Source: Kordiimonas aquimaris (GTDB lineage Bacteria > Pseudomonadota > Alphaproteobacteria > Sphingomonadales > Kordiimonadaceae). Taken from it: DNA of 64,000 bases. Positions 16,634-26,383 of this stretch are shown here, piece by piece. Position 1 is the stretch's first letter. Each line of letters starts with the position of its first letter. Below the pieces are notes generated by a model. It was not told the DNA's origin. It made no database searches and saw nothing but the letters and a program-made list of their open reading frames with translations. The stretch is taken from positions 1,168,074 through 1,232,073 of the forward strand of contig NZ_JAOBPO010000001.1 in the NCBI RefSeq assembly GCF_025574485.1. Reading direction: 5' to 3'. Made by a program: the position numbers and the translations under genes.

Positions 16634-17785
16634 ATGGCTGATTATACAAAATACCCTCTGAAATTTCGTGTGCTTAAAGTTCTTAAATACCTTCGTCTCT
16701 TTGGGTTAATGAGAACCTTAAATAAGGTACGCGCAGCTTACCATATGCAAAAAAAATACTCGACCTTGCCCAATGTAAAAAGTGGGAACACTCGAGCACA
16801 TGTTGGCATTGCTGGTAGTGGGAATTTTGCTTTCAGTACAATTGCTTACTACATTCAGAAAAACTATGGTCGGGTGATTCAAGGGGCAATGGATGTAGAT
16901 AAAAATAGAGCTGCGTCATTGTGTGAAAACTACAGTGCCAATTATTTTACCGATAATATCAATGAGTTAATTGATGATGAGAACATTGATCTCATATATA
17001 TTGCATCAAATCATGCCACCCATGCGGAATATGCGATTCAAGCGCTTAATGCGGGAAAAAGTGTCCATATAGAGAAACCTCCAGTGGTAAATGATGATCA
17101 ATTGGGGCGCCTTTGTTTCGCAATGCAAAATTCCAAAGGCAATGTGGGGCTTGGTTACAATCGCCCTCAAAGCCCCCTTGGTATGAAAGTGAAAGCTGCT
17201 GTCGATCGCGAGATCGGGCCTATGATGATTAACTGGTTTATCGCGGCGCATGCTCTAGAAGATGACCATTGGTATTTCAGCCCCACTGAAGGTGGCCGTG
17301 TACTGGGAAATCTCTGCCATTGGATTGATTACACTCTGAACTTGATACCAGAAAAATCAAGATTTCCAATAAAAATTACACCAGCAAGTTCAAGAAAATT
17401 TCAAAGCGATTTCGTTGTTTCATACGAGTTTGCCGATGGTTCCCTAGCCGTAATTACGATGTCATCCAAAGGACATACATTTGAGGGGGTTGCGGAAAAA
17501 CTTAATCTACACAGAGGAAATGTACTTCTGTCCATGTCTGACTTTGAGACATTAACGATAAAAATTGATCATCATTCTCGACGGTATTCCAATTTTTATA
17601 GAGACCATGGGCATGAGGGGGCTATCACACGATCTTATGAAATGCGAGCGCAGAGCCTAGATAGTAAAGCGCGCGAATCTAATGTTCGGAATGTTTGGGA
17701 ATCAGCAAACCTTATGCTGCGGACAAAAGATGCTATTGAAAGAGGGGAAACAGTAACGGCATATGGTTATAAAATAGAAACTTGA
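16634..17785 (+). CDS. Gfo/Idh/MocA family oxidoreductase
   Basis: A 383-residue NAD(P)-dependent oxidoreductase. After a basic N-terminal extension of about 55 residues it has a Rossmann domain (VGIAGSGNFAFSTIAYYIQK) and the family hallmark HIEKPPVVND near residue 142 with the catalytic EKP. A C-terminal alpha/beta domain follows (VLGNLCHWIDYTLNLIP). The family oxidises or isomerises sugars and sugar nucleotides. The next gene carries a second Gfo/Idh module, so the two may act in succession on the same sugar. The long N-terminal extension before the Rossmann fold is unusual and may bind a partner. Confidence 0.87.
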   Translation: MADYTKYPLKFRVLKVLKYLRLFGLMRTLNKVRAAYHMQKKYSTLPNVKSGNTRAHVGIAGSGNFAFSTIAYYIQKNYGRVIQGAMDVDKNRAASLCENYSANYFTDNINELIDDENIDLIYIASNHATHAEYAIQALNAGKSVHIEKPPVVNDDQLGRLCFAMQNSKGNVGLGYNRPQSPLGMKVKAAVDREIGPMMINWFIAAHALEDDHWYFSPTEGGRVLGNLCHWIDYTLNLIPEKSRFPIKITPASSRKFQSDFVVSYEFADGSLAVITMSSKGHTFEGVAEKLNLHRGNVLLSMSDFETLTIKIDHHSRRYSNFYRDHGHEGAITRSYEMRAQSLDSKARESNVRNVWESANLMLRTKDAIERGETVTAYGYKIET

Positions 17786-17934
17786 ATAAAGAGATATTAG
17801 AGATTTTCTCAACTTGCATTCTTTACTTTAAGCAGTGTCAATATGCTAGCTGATGTGGATATTGGTAATAAATTCAATATATTATCAGTTCGAGAAATAG
17901 GTTAACCGATGTTAATTAGTTTGGGTATCAATCA

Positions 17935-20073
17935 TTGAAACAAGTTCTGCAAAACCTTGCTTCCGGTCGAACTGAGATAGCTGAAGTACCGATTCCTCAA
18001 TGCAAAGGGGGACACTTGCTTGTTCAGTCTATCACATCCTTAATATCTGCTGGAACAGAGCGGATGTTGGTGGACTTTGGTCGTTCTGGATATCTGGAAA
18101 AAGCGCGGCAACAGCCTGAAAAAGTGAAGATGGTGTTGAATAAGGTAAAAACCGATGGTTTGGTGCCAACAATTAATGCAGTACGCTCAAAACTAGACCA
18201 GCCAATTCCTATGGGTTACTCGAACGTTGGCAGAGTTGTTGAAGTCGGCAGCGGTGTTTCAGGCTTTAAAGTCGGGAACTTGGTGCTTTCCAACGGCAGT
18301 CATGCCGAATATGTGAGCGTACCTCAAAACCTGTGTGCAAAAGTGCCTGAAGGTATCTCAACCTCCGATGCAGTGTTTGGTGTTGTTGGTGCCATCGCTC
18401 TTCAGGGCATTCGTATTGCCGCGCCGACTATGGGGGAAAACTTTGTTGTAACAGGCCTCGGCCTGATTGGTCTGATGACAGTGCAACTGCTCCGAGCGCA
18501 AGGGTGCCGAGTTTTAGGTGTTGATTTTGATGAGAATAAACTCGCGCTAGCGCAACAATATGGCGCAGATGTAGTGGACTTGTCAGCAGGCGAAGATCCT
18601 ATCTCTGCAGCTGAGTGCTTTTCCCGCGGCCGCGGTGTTGATGGCGTGATTTTGACGGCTTCCACCAAAAGCAGTGACCCTGTTCACCAGGGTGCGACCA
18701 TGTGCCGCCAACGGGGTCGCATTGTACTTGTTGGCGTGACTGGTCTTGAGCTGAATCGTGCAGATTTTTATGAGAAAGAGCTCAGTTTTCAGGTGTCATG
18801 CTCTTATGGCCCCGGTCGGTATGACCATGCTTACGAGGAAGGCGGTGCGGATTATCCGTTCGGCTTTGTTCGTTGGACTGAGCAGCGCAACTTTGAGGCG
18901 GTGCTGGATGTAATGGCCGCCGGCGGTTTATCGCTTGATGCGTTGAAAACCAAAAAGTTTGAAATTGAGGCTGCACCGAAAGCCTATGATCTATTGCTAG
19001 AAGATAAAGGCGCGTTGGGCGTTCTGCTTACCTACCCAGAAGTAGAAAATGCTGACGACACTATTTCGTCGCGCACCATTCGATTAAATGACCCTACTCC
19101 TCGGAAAGGAAAGGAATGGCCAATTCTCGCGGCCATTGGAGCGGGCAACTACGCTGGTCGAAGGCTTTTGCCTTGTTTCAGTAAATGTGACGCTGAACTT
19201 AAGGTGATTGCATCGTCTGGTGGCGTTTCAGGCTCTCATTATGGGAAAAAGCTCGGCTTTCAACAAACCACTACGGACACCGACGTTATTTTTAGCGACC
19301 CAGAGGTTGATGGTGTCATTATTGGTACGCAGCATAATAGCCATGCCGGCTTTGCGGTGAAGGCATTGGAAAATGGAAAAAGTGTTTTTGTTGAAAAACC
19401 GCTCGGGCTTACCATTGAGGAACTTGATAAAATTGAGAAGGCTTATGAAGCCGCCAGTGAAGCTGGGGCCTCGCCTATCTTGATGGTGGGTTTTAACCGC
19501 CGGTTTGCTCCGATGGTTCAAAAGTTAAAGGCTACCTTGGTCAAATCTCAAGAACCCATGAGTATGATTTATACATGCAACGCGGGCTCCATTCCCACTG
19601 ATAGTTGGGTGCAGGATCTGGAGCGCGGTGGAGGGCGTATTATTGGAGAGGCATGTCATTTCATTGACCTAGCAAGGTTTCTAGCAGGCTCGCCAATTGC
19701 GAAAATACAAGCGGTCAGAATGTTGCTTGCCTCAGACCACTGTTTTGATACTGCCACTATAACCATTGAATTTGAGAGCGGCTCGATCGCGGCCATTAAT
19801 TACTTCGCAAATGGACACAATAATTTCCCGAAAGAGCAACTAACAGTGTTTCAAAACGGGAAGACATTTTTTCTCGATAATTACCGCTCCTTAAAAGGGT
19901 ACGGCCCCTCTTTCTCTTCGCGTACGCTAGGACAAGACAAGGGACAAGTAGGCTGCTGCAAAGCATTTTGCAATTCTTTACGCTCAGGTGATTTGCCTCC
20001 TATTGCAGTCGGTGAAATATTTGAAGTGGCCAAAGCCAGCATCGATGTCCACACCATGATCAGAGAAGCTTAA
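17935..20073 (+). CDS. Bi-domain zinc-type dehydrogenase / Gfo-Idh oxidoreductase
   Basis: A 712-residue fusion. Residues 1-350 form an MDR/zinc-alcohol-dehydrogenase-like domain (SAGTERMLVDFG, VVTGLGLIGLMTVQLLRAQG). Residues 395-712 form a Gfo/Idh/MocA domain (AAIGAGNYAGRRLLP, VFVEKPLGLTIEELDKIEKA, EACHFIDLARFLAG). Such bi-domain enzymes recur in O-antigen and exopolysaccharide loci next to heparinase-like proteins and WbuB-type transferases, exactly as here; the reaction is not established. The start is TTG: the family typically begins MKQVLQ, and no ATG or GTG is in frame nearby. A 149-base gap upstream may hold a promoter, but I see no clear boxes. Confidence 0.9.
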   Translation: MKQVLQNLASGRTEIAEVPIPQCKGGHLLVQSITSLISAGTERMLVDFGRSGYLEKARQQPEKVKMVLNKVKTDGLVPTINAVRSKLDQPIPMGYSNVGRVVEVGSGVSGFKVGNLVLSNGSHAEYVSVPQNLCAKVPEGISTSDAVFGVVGAIALQGIRIAAPTMGENFVVTGLGLIGLMTVQLLRAQGCRVLGVDFDENKLALAQQYGADVVDLSAGEDPISAAECFSRGRGVDGVILTASTKSSDPVHQGATMCRQRGRIVLVGVTGLELNRADFYEKELSFQVSCSYGPGRYDHAYEEGGADYPFGFVRWTEQRNFEAVLDVMAAGGLSLDALKTKKFEIEAAPKAYDLLLEDKGALGVLLTYPEVENADDTISSRTIRLNDPTPRKGKEWPILAAIGAGNYAGRRLLPCFSKCDAELKVIASSGGVSGSHYGKKLGFQQTTTDTDVIFSDPEVDGVIIGTQHNSHAGFAVKALENGKSVFVEKPLGLTIEELDKIEKAYEAASEAGASPILMVGFNRRFAPMVQKLKATLVKSQEPMSMIYTCNAGSIPTDSWVQDLERGGGRIIGEACHFIDLARFLAGSPIAKIQAVRMLLASDHCFDTATITIEFESGSIAAINYFANGHNNFPKEQLTVFQNGKTFFLDNYRSLKGYGPSFSSRTLGQDKGQVGCCKAFCNSLRSGDLPPIAVGEIFEVAKASIDVHTMIREA

Positions 20074-20077
20074 AATA

Positions 20078-20803
20078 GTGGCTAGCGATCTAATTACATA
20101 TCTTGATAAGAGGTTTTACCCAAGTTTTTCATCGAACTGGGATGATCAATTATTTCGCGCTAAAATATTGAATTTGCTTCAGGCAGATCATGACTTGCTT
20201 GATATGGGGGCAGGTGCGGGTATTGTTTCGCACATGAACTTTAAGGGCGTTGCTAAGCATGTTACTGGAATTGATTTAGACCCACGAGTAGTTGAGAACC
20301 CTTTTCTGAACGAAGGCATCGTGTGTGATGTGGCGACTACACCGCTGCCCGACAATCAATTTGATTTCATCATATGTGACAATGTTTTGGAGCATATTAC
20401 AGAAGCGGGGGCTTTTTTTAAGGAAGTGACCAGGCTTTTGAAGCCAGGGGGGCGCTTCTTGGGTAAGACACCAAATAAGTATCACTATATGCCTTTGATC
20501 GCACGATTAACGCCGCATTGGTTTCATCGTTTTTACAATCGCATGAGAGGCCGTGAGGCGGAAGACACATTTCCGACGCAGTATAAAGTTAATTCTGTAA
20601 AGGATGTATATAAGTTGACGGCTTTGGCGGGGCTTGATGTTTTAGGGGTGGAGTTGGTTGAAGGTCGACCAGAATATATGCGAATTTTTGCCCCGCTTTA
20701 CTTGTTTGGAATTGTTTACGAGCGCCTTATCAACCGTTTTGGGTTTTTGAAAAGGTTTTCTATCTTACTCATTGTTGATCTGGAAAAGCCTAAGGTCAAC
20801 TAA
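20078..20803 (+). CDS. Class I SAM-dependent methyltransferase
   Basis: A 241-residue methyltransferase of the Methyltransf_11 type. Motif I is DLLDMGAGAGIVSHM near residue 39, followed by the acidic residue closing strand 2 (TGIDLDPRVV). Motif IV is FDFIICDNVLEHI, with LLKPGGRFLGKTPN after it. It most likely methylates a sugar or a pathway intermediate. It starts at GTG, 4 bases after the bi-domain dehydrogenase, and abuts the heparinase-family gene with no gap (TAA directly followed by ATG), so these are one operon. A C-terminal hydrophobic patch (APLYLFGIVYERLI) may associate with the membrane. Confidence 0.9.
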   Translation: MASDLITYLDKRFYPSFSSNWDDQLFRAKILNLLQADHDLLDMGAGAGIVSHMNFKGVAKHVTGIDLDPRVVENPFLNEGIVCDVATTPLPDNQFDFIICDNVLEHITEAGAFFKEVTRLLKPGGRFLGKTPNKYHYMPLIARLTPHWFHRFYNRMRGREAEDTFPTQYKVNSVKDVYKLTALAGLDVLGVELVEGRPEYMRIFAPLYLFGIVYERLINRFGFLKRFSILLIVDLEKPKVN

Positions 20804-22399
20804 ATGTCGAGGATTGCAAAGAGTGTTTTATATTGGCGTACCGTTCGCAATTTGAGGCTTACGCAGATTGTTTGCCGCGCGATACGACGGTTTCAGTTAA
20901 CTAATATAGCATCAGGTACTTTCCCAGTTCCTCGGGAGAATTTTAGCCTTTGTTCTAAATTCACTGCTCGAAATCGTTCTATTTTAGGACACGGCAAGTT
21001 TGTTTTTTTGAACGTAGAACGCGTTGTTGCCTCTCCTTCCGATTGGAACAACCCTAACACACAAAAGCTATGGCTATATAACCTTCATTACCATGATGGC
21101 CTGGTTTGCTCAGAAACGCCAGGTGATGAAAAAAGAGACCTCATTCAGCGCTGGATCGAGGAAAACCCTGTCGGGGAAGGCAACGGCTGGGAGCCGTACA
21201 CTCTTTCACTTCGTATCGTAAACTGGATCAAGTGGCTTTGTGCGTCAAACGAACCGGTAGCGGGCATGATAGAAAGCTTGGCCCAGCAGGTATCTAGCTT
21301 GCGAGGCCAACTCGAATATCATTTGCTCGGCAATCATCTTTTTGCCAATGCAAAGGCCTTGGTTTTTGCAGGCTGCTTTTTTGAAGGGCCAGAGGCTCAA
21401 AAGTGGTTGGGAAAAGGGCTTTCGATACTAAAGTTGGAAGTTCCGGAGCAGTTCCTCGCGGATGGCGGTCATTTCGAGCTTAGCACAACATATCACGCGA
21501 CGCTCACAGAGGACCTTTTGGATATAATTAACATCACTCGCACTTATGGCCATGGCATTCCCGCTGCGTGGGAGTGCGCATCGGAAAGAGCGCTTGAATG
21601 GCAACGGGTTATGACGAGACCTGATGGGTTGCCTCCGCTATTCAATGATGCTGCATATGGTAATTCTCCGTCGTTAGATGAAATAGAGGCTTATGCTGCT
21701 CGGCTGGGTCTTGAGCGAAAGAGTTTGAAAAGTGAGACTGTGAGCGTTGTCGACCTTCCTGATTCTGGTTATTTTCGCATGAACGGCGAACACTATAGTT
21801 TGTTGGGTGATGCCGGAAAGATTGGCCCTGATTATATTCCCGGCCATGCCCACTGCGACATGCTAAACTTCGAGCTTTTCGCGCACGGTAAACCCATTTT
21901 CGTTGATGTAGGTACATCTACATATGAAGTATCGGACCGGCGAATGTATGAGCGTTCAACAGCGGCACATAACGTTGTTCAGGTGGGCAACCGTGAGCAA
22001 AGTGAAATGTGGAGCGCCTTTCGCGTTGCCCGCCGCGCCCGAATAACCAACCGGGAGGTGGATGAAAGCAGCGTTTCTACAACTTATGAGAATTTTGATC
22101 GAAGTTATCAGCACGCACGAAAATTTGTATCGGAGCAAAACAGAATTACCTTACGGGACGAAATTGTTAGTAGAAATGAGCAAGACGGTGCCATAGCGAG
22201 GTTTCATGTACACCCAGATATTGATGTTAAAATAGTCGGCTCTGAAGTTACCGTCGGTTTGTGTTCCTTGAGTTTTACTGACGCAGTAAAAATACAACTG
22301 GTGCCATTTAATTATGCGCCGGAATTTAATAAGCTTGTGCCGGCTACCTGCATTGAAGTTCATTTTGAACGCACATTGGAAACTATTATCTCCATATGA
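20804..22399 (+). CDS. Heparinase II/III family protein
   Basis: A 531-residue polysaccharide lyase-like protein. The N-terminal alpha/alpha toroid has WLYNLHYHDGL and SLRIVNWIKWL, and the C-terminal beta-sandwich heparinase II/III domain has GHAHCDMLNFELFAHGKPIF and VDVGTSTYE. No signal peptide is visible, so it appears cytosolic despite its lyase-like fold. In biosynthetic loci this family accompanies the bi-domain dehydrogenase and WbuB-like transferase; its role there is unknown (lyase, epimerase-like or sugar-modifying). The stop overlaps the next ATG (ATGA). Confidence 0.9.
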   Translation: MSRIAKSVLYWRTVRNLRLTQIVCRAIRRFQLTNIASGTFPVPRENFSLCSKFTARNRSILGHGKFVFLNVERVVASPSDWNNPNTQKLWLYNLHYHDGLVCSETPGDEKRDLIQRWIEENPVGEGNGWEPYTLSLRIVNWIKWLCASNEPVAGMIESLAQQVSSLRGQLEYHLLGNHLFANAKALVFAGCFFEGPEAQKWLGKGLSILKLEVPEQFLADGGHFELSTTYHATLTEDLLDIINITRTYGHGIPAAWECASERALEWQRVMTRPDGLPPLFNDAAYGNSPSLDEIEAYAARLGLERKSLKSETVSVVDLPDSGYFRMNGEHYSLLGDAGKIGPDYIPGHAHCDMLNFELFAHGKPIFVDVGTSTYEVSDRRMYERSTAAHNVVQVGNREQSEMWSAFRVARRARITNREVDESSVSTTYENFDRSYQHARKFVSEQNRITLRDEIVSRNEQDGAIARFHVHPDIDVKIVGSEVTVGLCSLSFTDAVKIQLVPFNYAPEFNKLVPATCIEVHFERTLETIISI

Positions 22400-23634
22400 A
22401 AATACTATTTGTCACTGATAATTTTCCACCGGAAGTGAATGCGCCAGCCTCGCGTACCTATGAGCACTGCTTGGAGTGGGTGGCGCAGGGCATAGAGGTA
22501 ACGGTTATTACATGCGCGCCCAATTTCCCGCGAGGGAAGGTATATGAAGGCTATAGGAACCGCTTCTATAGTTCTGAAGTTAAAGACGGCATTAAAATTA
22601 TCAGGGTTTGGAGTTATATTGTTGCCAACGCCGGTTTTTTGAAGCGAATATTAGACTATGTCAGTTTCGCTTTTATGGCCTTTTGGGCAGGGTTGTTCCA
22701 AAAAACTGATGTGATTATTGCTACATCTCCGCAGTTTTTCACGACTTTCACTGGTTTTTTTCTATCGATATTGAAACGGAAACCGTGGATTTTTGAATTG
22801 CGGGATCTTTGGCCAGAATCAATCGTTACCGTAGGCGCCATGGAAAAAGGCTTTGCCATAAGCACGTTGGAGAAACTTGAACAATCTATGTATCGAAAAG
22901 CTGATCTTATTATTCCAGTCACGGATGCTTTTAAAAAACGGCTTATTGAGTACGGACAGGATGAAAGCAAAATTCATGTAATTCCCAACGGTGTAAACTC
23001 GAAACAATTTTATCCTATCCCAAAAGACTTCGAATTGTTTGAAAAGCATAAGTTGACTGGTAAAACTGTGATTGGTTATGTGGGCACCCACGGTATGGCC
23101 CACAGTCTTGATTTTGTGGTTCGTACAGCTAGTAAAATTGATGATACAGATATTCATTTCCTTTTTATTGGCGATGGCGCCCAAAAGAATACTGTTGTTG
23201 CATTGGCTGCAGAGTTGGCAATTACCAATGTTACTTTTTTAGACTCTATTCCTAAAGCCTCAGTACAGCGTTATTTGAGTATTATGGATGCGGTGCTCGT
23301 TCCCTTAAGGAAATCAGACACGTTTAAAACGGTTATTCCTTCAAAGATTTTTGAGGCAGCTGCTATGCAAAAGCCTATTGTGCTTGGTGTTGATGGGCAG
23401 GCGCGTGAAATGGTGGAAACTTATAACGCAGGTATTTACTTTGAACCAGAGAATGAGGAATCGTTTATTAAGGCGATATATCGCTTGCAAAGTGATGAAC
23501 AACTTGATGAGCAGCTAAGAAAAGGCGGCCAGAATCTAGCTAAAGCGTTTGATAGAAAAGCCTTGGCAAATAGAATGATCGAAATTGTAGTCAATTTACA
23601 TGTAACTAAATGTGTTGCCCAAAATAAAAAATGA
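22396..23634 (+). CDS. WbuB-like glycosyltransferase (GT4)
   Basis: A 412-residue GT-B glycosyltransferase. The N-terminus MKILFVTDNFPPEVNAPASR and ITCAPNFPRGKVYEGY are typical of the WbuB family, known in E. coli O26 for L-FucNAc transfer. The C-terminal GT4 domain has VIGYVGTHGMAHSLDFVV and the donor-site region PSKIFEAAAMQKPIVLG. It is the last plus-strand gene of the locus and ends 17 bases from the oppositely oriented wecC. The sugar transferred is not certain; a 6-deoxy-hexosamine is plausible from the family. Confidence 0.9.
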   Translation: MKILFVTDNFPPEVNAPASRTYEHCLEWVAQGIEVTVITCAPNFPRGKVYEGYRNRFYSSEVKDGIKIIRVWSYIVANAGFLKRILDYVSFAFMAFWAGLFQKTDVIIATSPQFFTTFTGFFLSILKRKPWIFELRDLWPESIVTVGAMEKGFAISTLEKLEQSMYRKADLIIPVTDAFKKRLIEYGQDESKIHVIPNGVNSKQFYPIPKDFELFEKHKLTGKTVIGYVGTHGMAHSLDFVVRTASKIDDTDIHFLFIGDGAQKNTVVALAAELAITNVTFLDSIPKASVQRYLSIMDAVLVPLRKSDTFKTVIPSKIFEAAAMQKPIVLGVDGQAREMVETYNAGIYFEPENEESFIKAIYRLQSDEQLDEQLRKGGQNLAKAFDRKALANRMIEIVVNLHVTKCVAQNKK

Positions 23635-23651
23635 GGAGGAAAATCATTTTG

Positions 23652-24893
23652 TTAACTCCAGATCCCTCGTGTGTCGACGATAATTTTCTCAGCGCGTTTG
23701 CTGGCAGGTAAGCGCTTAAATTCACGATGATCAACAAGTAGCACTAATATATCAGCCGCCTCAACCGCATCCGTCAAGCCAGTAAGTTTGAGGCCACTTG
23801 CAGCAAGGTCTTCTGGCAGGGCATCAATGTTGGGTTCCACAACAAGTAAAATGCAATCTAGCTCATTGGTAAGTCTTTTAGTGATTTCAAGCGCAGGGCT
23901 CGATCGTAAGTCGTCGATGTCTGCTTTGAAGGCAAGGCCAAGACAGGCAACTGTCGGGTTCTTAAAGCGCTCTACCGCACGCTTCACTTTATCCACTACT
24001 GCCGAGGGTTTGCTATCGTTCACATCCCGTGCCGTGCGGATAAGCTTACTTGTGTTTGGCGCAGCATCAACAATGAACCAAGGGTCAACTGCGATACAGT
24101 GTCCGCCGACACCAGGTCCAGGTTGCAGAATGTTCACGCGTGGGTGCTTGTTAGCAAGCTTAATAAGCTCCCAAACATCAATATCAAGATTATCCGATAT
24201 GAGAGATAGTTCATTGGCAAACGCGATATTAACATCGCGAAATGCATTTTCGCTCAATTTGGCCATTTCGGCTGTGCGTGCATTTGTGAGAAAGCATTCG
24301 CCGTTCAGGAATGTTTCATACAATGCTTGCGCCCGCTCAGCACATTCATCGGTAACGCCGCCAATGATCCGATCGTTCTGCACGAGTTCGATTAAAACGC
24401 GACCAGGCAAAACACGCTCAGGGCAATGTGCAGCATAATAGACGCTGCCCGCGCCGCCAACCTCTTTCAGGTCAGGGCGGGCTTCCTCAAGCCATGCTGT
24501 TATTTTATCTGTTGCACCAGGAGGAACGGTAGATTCGAGTACAATCAAATCATCTTCTTTAACATATGGCGCGATTGACTTGGTTGCTGCCTCTACAAAA
24601 CTTAAGTCTGCGGCATGATTTTCTTTGAAGGGAGTTGGTACTGCAATGATAAAAGCATCAGCCTCTGTCGGTGTTGTCTGCGCCTTTAGTGTGCCAGCGG
24701 AAACGACCCCTTGAAGAAGGCCGTCAAGATCAACTTCAACAATATGCGCCTTGCCTTCATTACTAGTTTTAACGGCATGTTCATTAACGTCGACGCCTGT
24801 TACTTGTAATCCGGATTTTGCAAATACAGCTGCAGTTGGTAGGCCGATATAACCGAGGCCAATTACACAGACACTATTAAAGGTATGCATCAC
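23652..24893 (-). CDS. wecC: UDP-N-acetyl-D-mannosamine dehydrogenase
   Basis: A 413-residue NAD-dependent dehydrogenase that oxidises UDP-ManNAc twice to UDP-ManNAcA. The Rossmann motif CVIGLGYIGLPTAAVFA is at residues 8-25. VLESTVPPGATD is followed by the catalytic cysteine in GPGVGGHCIAVDPWF near residue 257, and a C-terminal NAD-binding-like domain starts at CLGLAFKADIDDLR. It starts with GTG or the adjacent ATG, inside what was the end of wecB, so the two formed an overlapping wecB-wecC operon. This gene appears intact, although its UDP-ManNAc-producing partner upstream is broken. Confidence 0.94.
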   Translation of the reverse strand: MMHTFNSVCVIGLGYIGLPTAAVFAKSGLQVTGVDVNEHAVKTSNEGKAHIVEVDLDGLLQGVVSAGTLKAQTTPTEADAFIIAVPTPFKENHAADLSFVEAATKSIAPYVKEDDLIVLESTVPPGATDKITAWLEEARPDLKEVGGAGSVYYAAHCPERVLPGRVLIELVQNDRIIGGVTDECAERAQALYETFLNGECFLTNARTAEMAKLSENAFRDVNIAFANELSLISDNLDIDVWELIKLANKHPRVNILQPGPGVGGHCIAVDPWFIVDAAPNTSKLIRTARDVNDSKPSAVVDKVKRAVERFKNPTVACLGLAFKADIDDLRSSPALEITKRLTNELDCILLVVEPNIDALPEDLAASGLKLTGLTDAVEAADILVLLVDHREFKRLPASKRAEKIIVDTRGIWS

Positions 24894-25999
24894 ATATAAC
24901 TTTCAGAATTTGTTGTGCGGCTGTGCCGTCACCCTATGGATTGTGAGCTTCTGCCACATTCTTATAGTGACCTTGATCATCCAGAAGCTTTGTTGTTTCG
25001 TACACTATAATGTCTGCGTTTGTACCAACAAGCTTTGCCGTTCCGGCATCAACTGCTTCTGGGCGTTCTGTTGTGTCACGCATGACAAGAACAGGCTTGC
25101 CAAGCGAGGGCGCTTCTTCTTGAACGCCTCCGGAATCGGTTAAAATAAGATGGCTACGGTTCATCAAGTAAATAAAGGCAGGGTAATCCTGCGGCGCAAT
25201 CAAATGAATATTCTCGTTTCCAGATAAATGCTGATACACAGGCCCCTTAACATTAGGGTTGAGGTGAACTGGGTATAAAATTTCGACGTCACTGCGTTCA
25301 GCAATTTTTGTCAGTGCGGTGCATATATTTTCAAATCCGCCGCCAAAGCTTTCGCGGCGATGGCCTGTTACAAGAACAAGTTTCTTGTCATCATCAAGGA
25401 AAGAAAATTGCGTATCGTAAGTGTTTACTAATTTCTTGTCATTCAGTATTCGGCTTTTTGCCATAAACAGCGCATCAATAACTGTATTGCCTGTAATATG
25501 TACTTTGCTTGCAGATATGCTTTCTTTGAGTAAATTATCGCGTGAACCAGCGGTGGGAGCAAAGCAATATGCTGACAAATTGTCAGTAATTAACCGGTTA
25601 GCTTCTTCAGGCCACCGGTGAATAAATATTGTGCGTACGCAGGCCGGCTTCCACATGCCCAATAGGGATTTGTTGGTAATAGGCAGCAAGTGACGCTGAC
25701 ATCGTCGTGTTCGTATCTCCGTGAACTAATACAAGGTCGGGTTTTTCCTCCTCAAAAACGGCAGTCAAACCCGTGAGGATGCGTGCCGTCACCTCTGCTA
25801 AACCTTGCGCATTTTGCATGATGTGCAGGTCATGATCAACGCGTACATCAAAAAAGCCGAGAACCTGATCAAGCATATCACGGTGCTGCGCGGTTATGCA
25901 GACGCGGTTGTCGATACCTTCAGTCGCCTCGAAAGCATGAACAACCGGTGCCATTTTAATAGCTTCTGGGCGCGCACCAAAAACCTGAAGAACTTTCAT
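24877..25999 (-). pseudogene. wecB: wecB (UDP-GlcNAc 2-epimerase) with frameshift and internal stop
   Basis: Non-hydrolysing UDP-N-acetylglucosamine 2-epimerase that would make UDP-ManNAc for wecC. The N-terminal part ([20 protein letters not shown] to [15 protein letters not shown]) is in one frame. Then one extra G near 25615 shifts the frame to a premature TGA at 25607, while the homologous [13 protein letters not shown] continues in the next frame. The second part holds VLVTGHRRESFGGGFEN and LTDSGGVQEEAPSLGKPVL. Near the end the expected NPYGDG reads NP-stop-GDG because of a TAG at 24934-24936. Past that stop the frame runs to TAA at 24877, restoring about 373 residues, the normal family length. 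Two independent lesions make a real pseudogene more likely than one sequencing error. Confidence 0.88.
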
Positions 26000-26383
26000 G
26001 TGTGCGCTTTCCTATTATGAGTTTACACATATAGCAACCCTTGAGAGGTAAGCAACGCTTTGAATGTAAAAGTATTGATGCTTTCAAACTATTTTCATCG
26101 AATTTTCTCCCGCTTTTATCTTCAATGAGAGAGTTTTGCGCATAATTCCCATTATGAGCAGTATCTGTTGAGAAGAATTGCCTAGCAATTGAACTCAATT
26201 CTTGTGGTGTTTTAACACAGTACCTTGCGGGCTTCTGCAATAGGCTTCGAAGCCTACATTAACAATTCAATATTCATAGATGTGCTTAATAGAATTATTG
26301 AAAAGCCAGTCAAAATAGAGGCTTGACTGCTTGCAGGCGCAGAGCAAGTGTCCAGACAGATTCGAAAACAGGTAAGGATATGT
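26000..26383. other. Intergenic region upstream of wecB and the recombinase
   Basis: About 380 AT-rich bases between the divergent wecB pseudogene and the serine recombinase. It should hold both promoters. The only strong structure is a 16-bp perfect palindrome at 26241-26256. Minus-strand open frames here (25956-26240, 26267-26521) have no recognisable content and look spurious. Confidence 0.4.
26241..26256. repeat. 16-bp perfect palindrome
   Basis: TAGGCTTCGAAGCCTA is perfectly self-complementary and sits 128 bases upstream of the serine recombinase start. It could be an operator for a dimeric regulator or a recombinase-related site. It does not extend beyond 16 bp, and no second copy was noticed near the other end of the recombinase/RepB pair. 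Confidence 0.5.

Noticed and set aside
23788..24438. Plus-strand 216-codon open frame inside wecC
   Set aside because: Antisense to an intact, clearly recognised wecC; composition is Ser/Arg/Thr-rich as expected from a shadow frame.
25600..25625. Programmed ribosomal frameshifting in wecB
   Set aside because: No slippery heptamer or downstream structure stands out, the family is never known to frameshift, and a second lesion (TAG) lies downstream.
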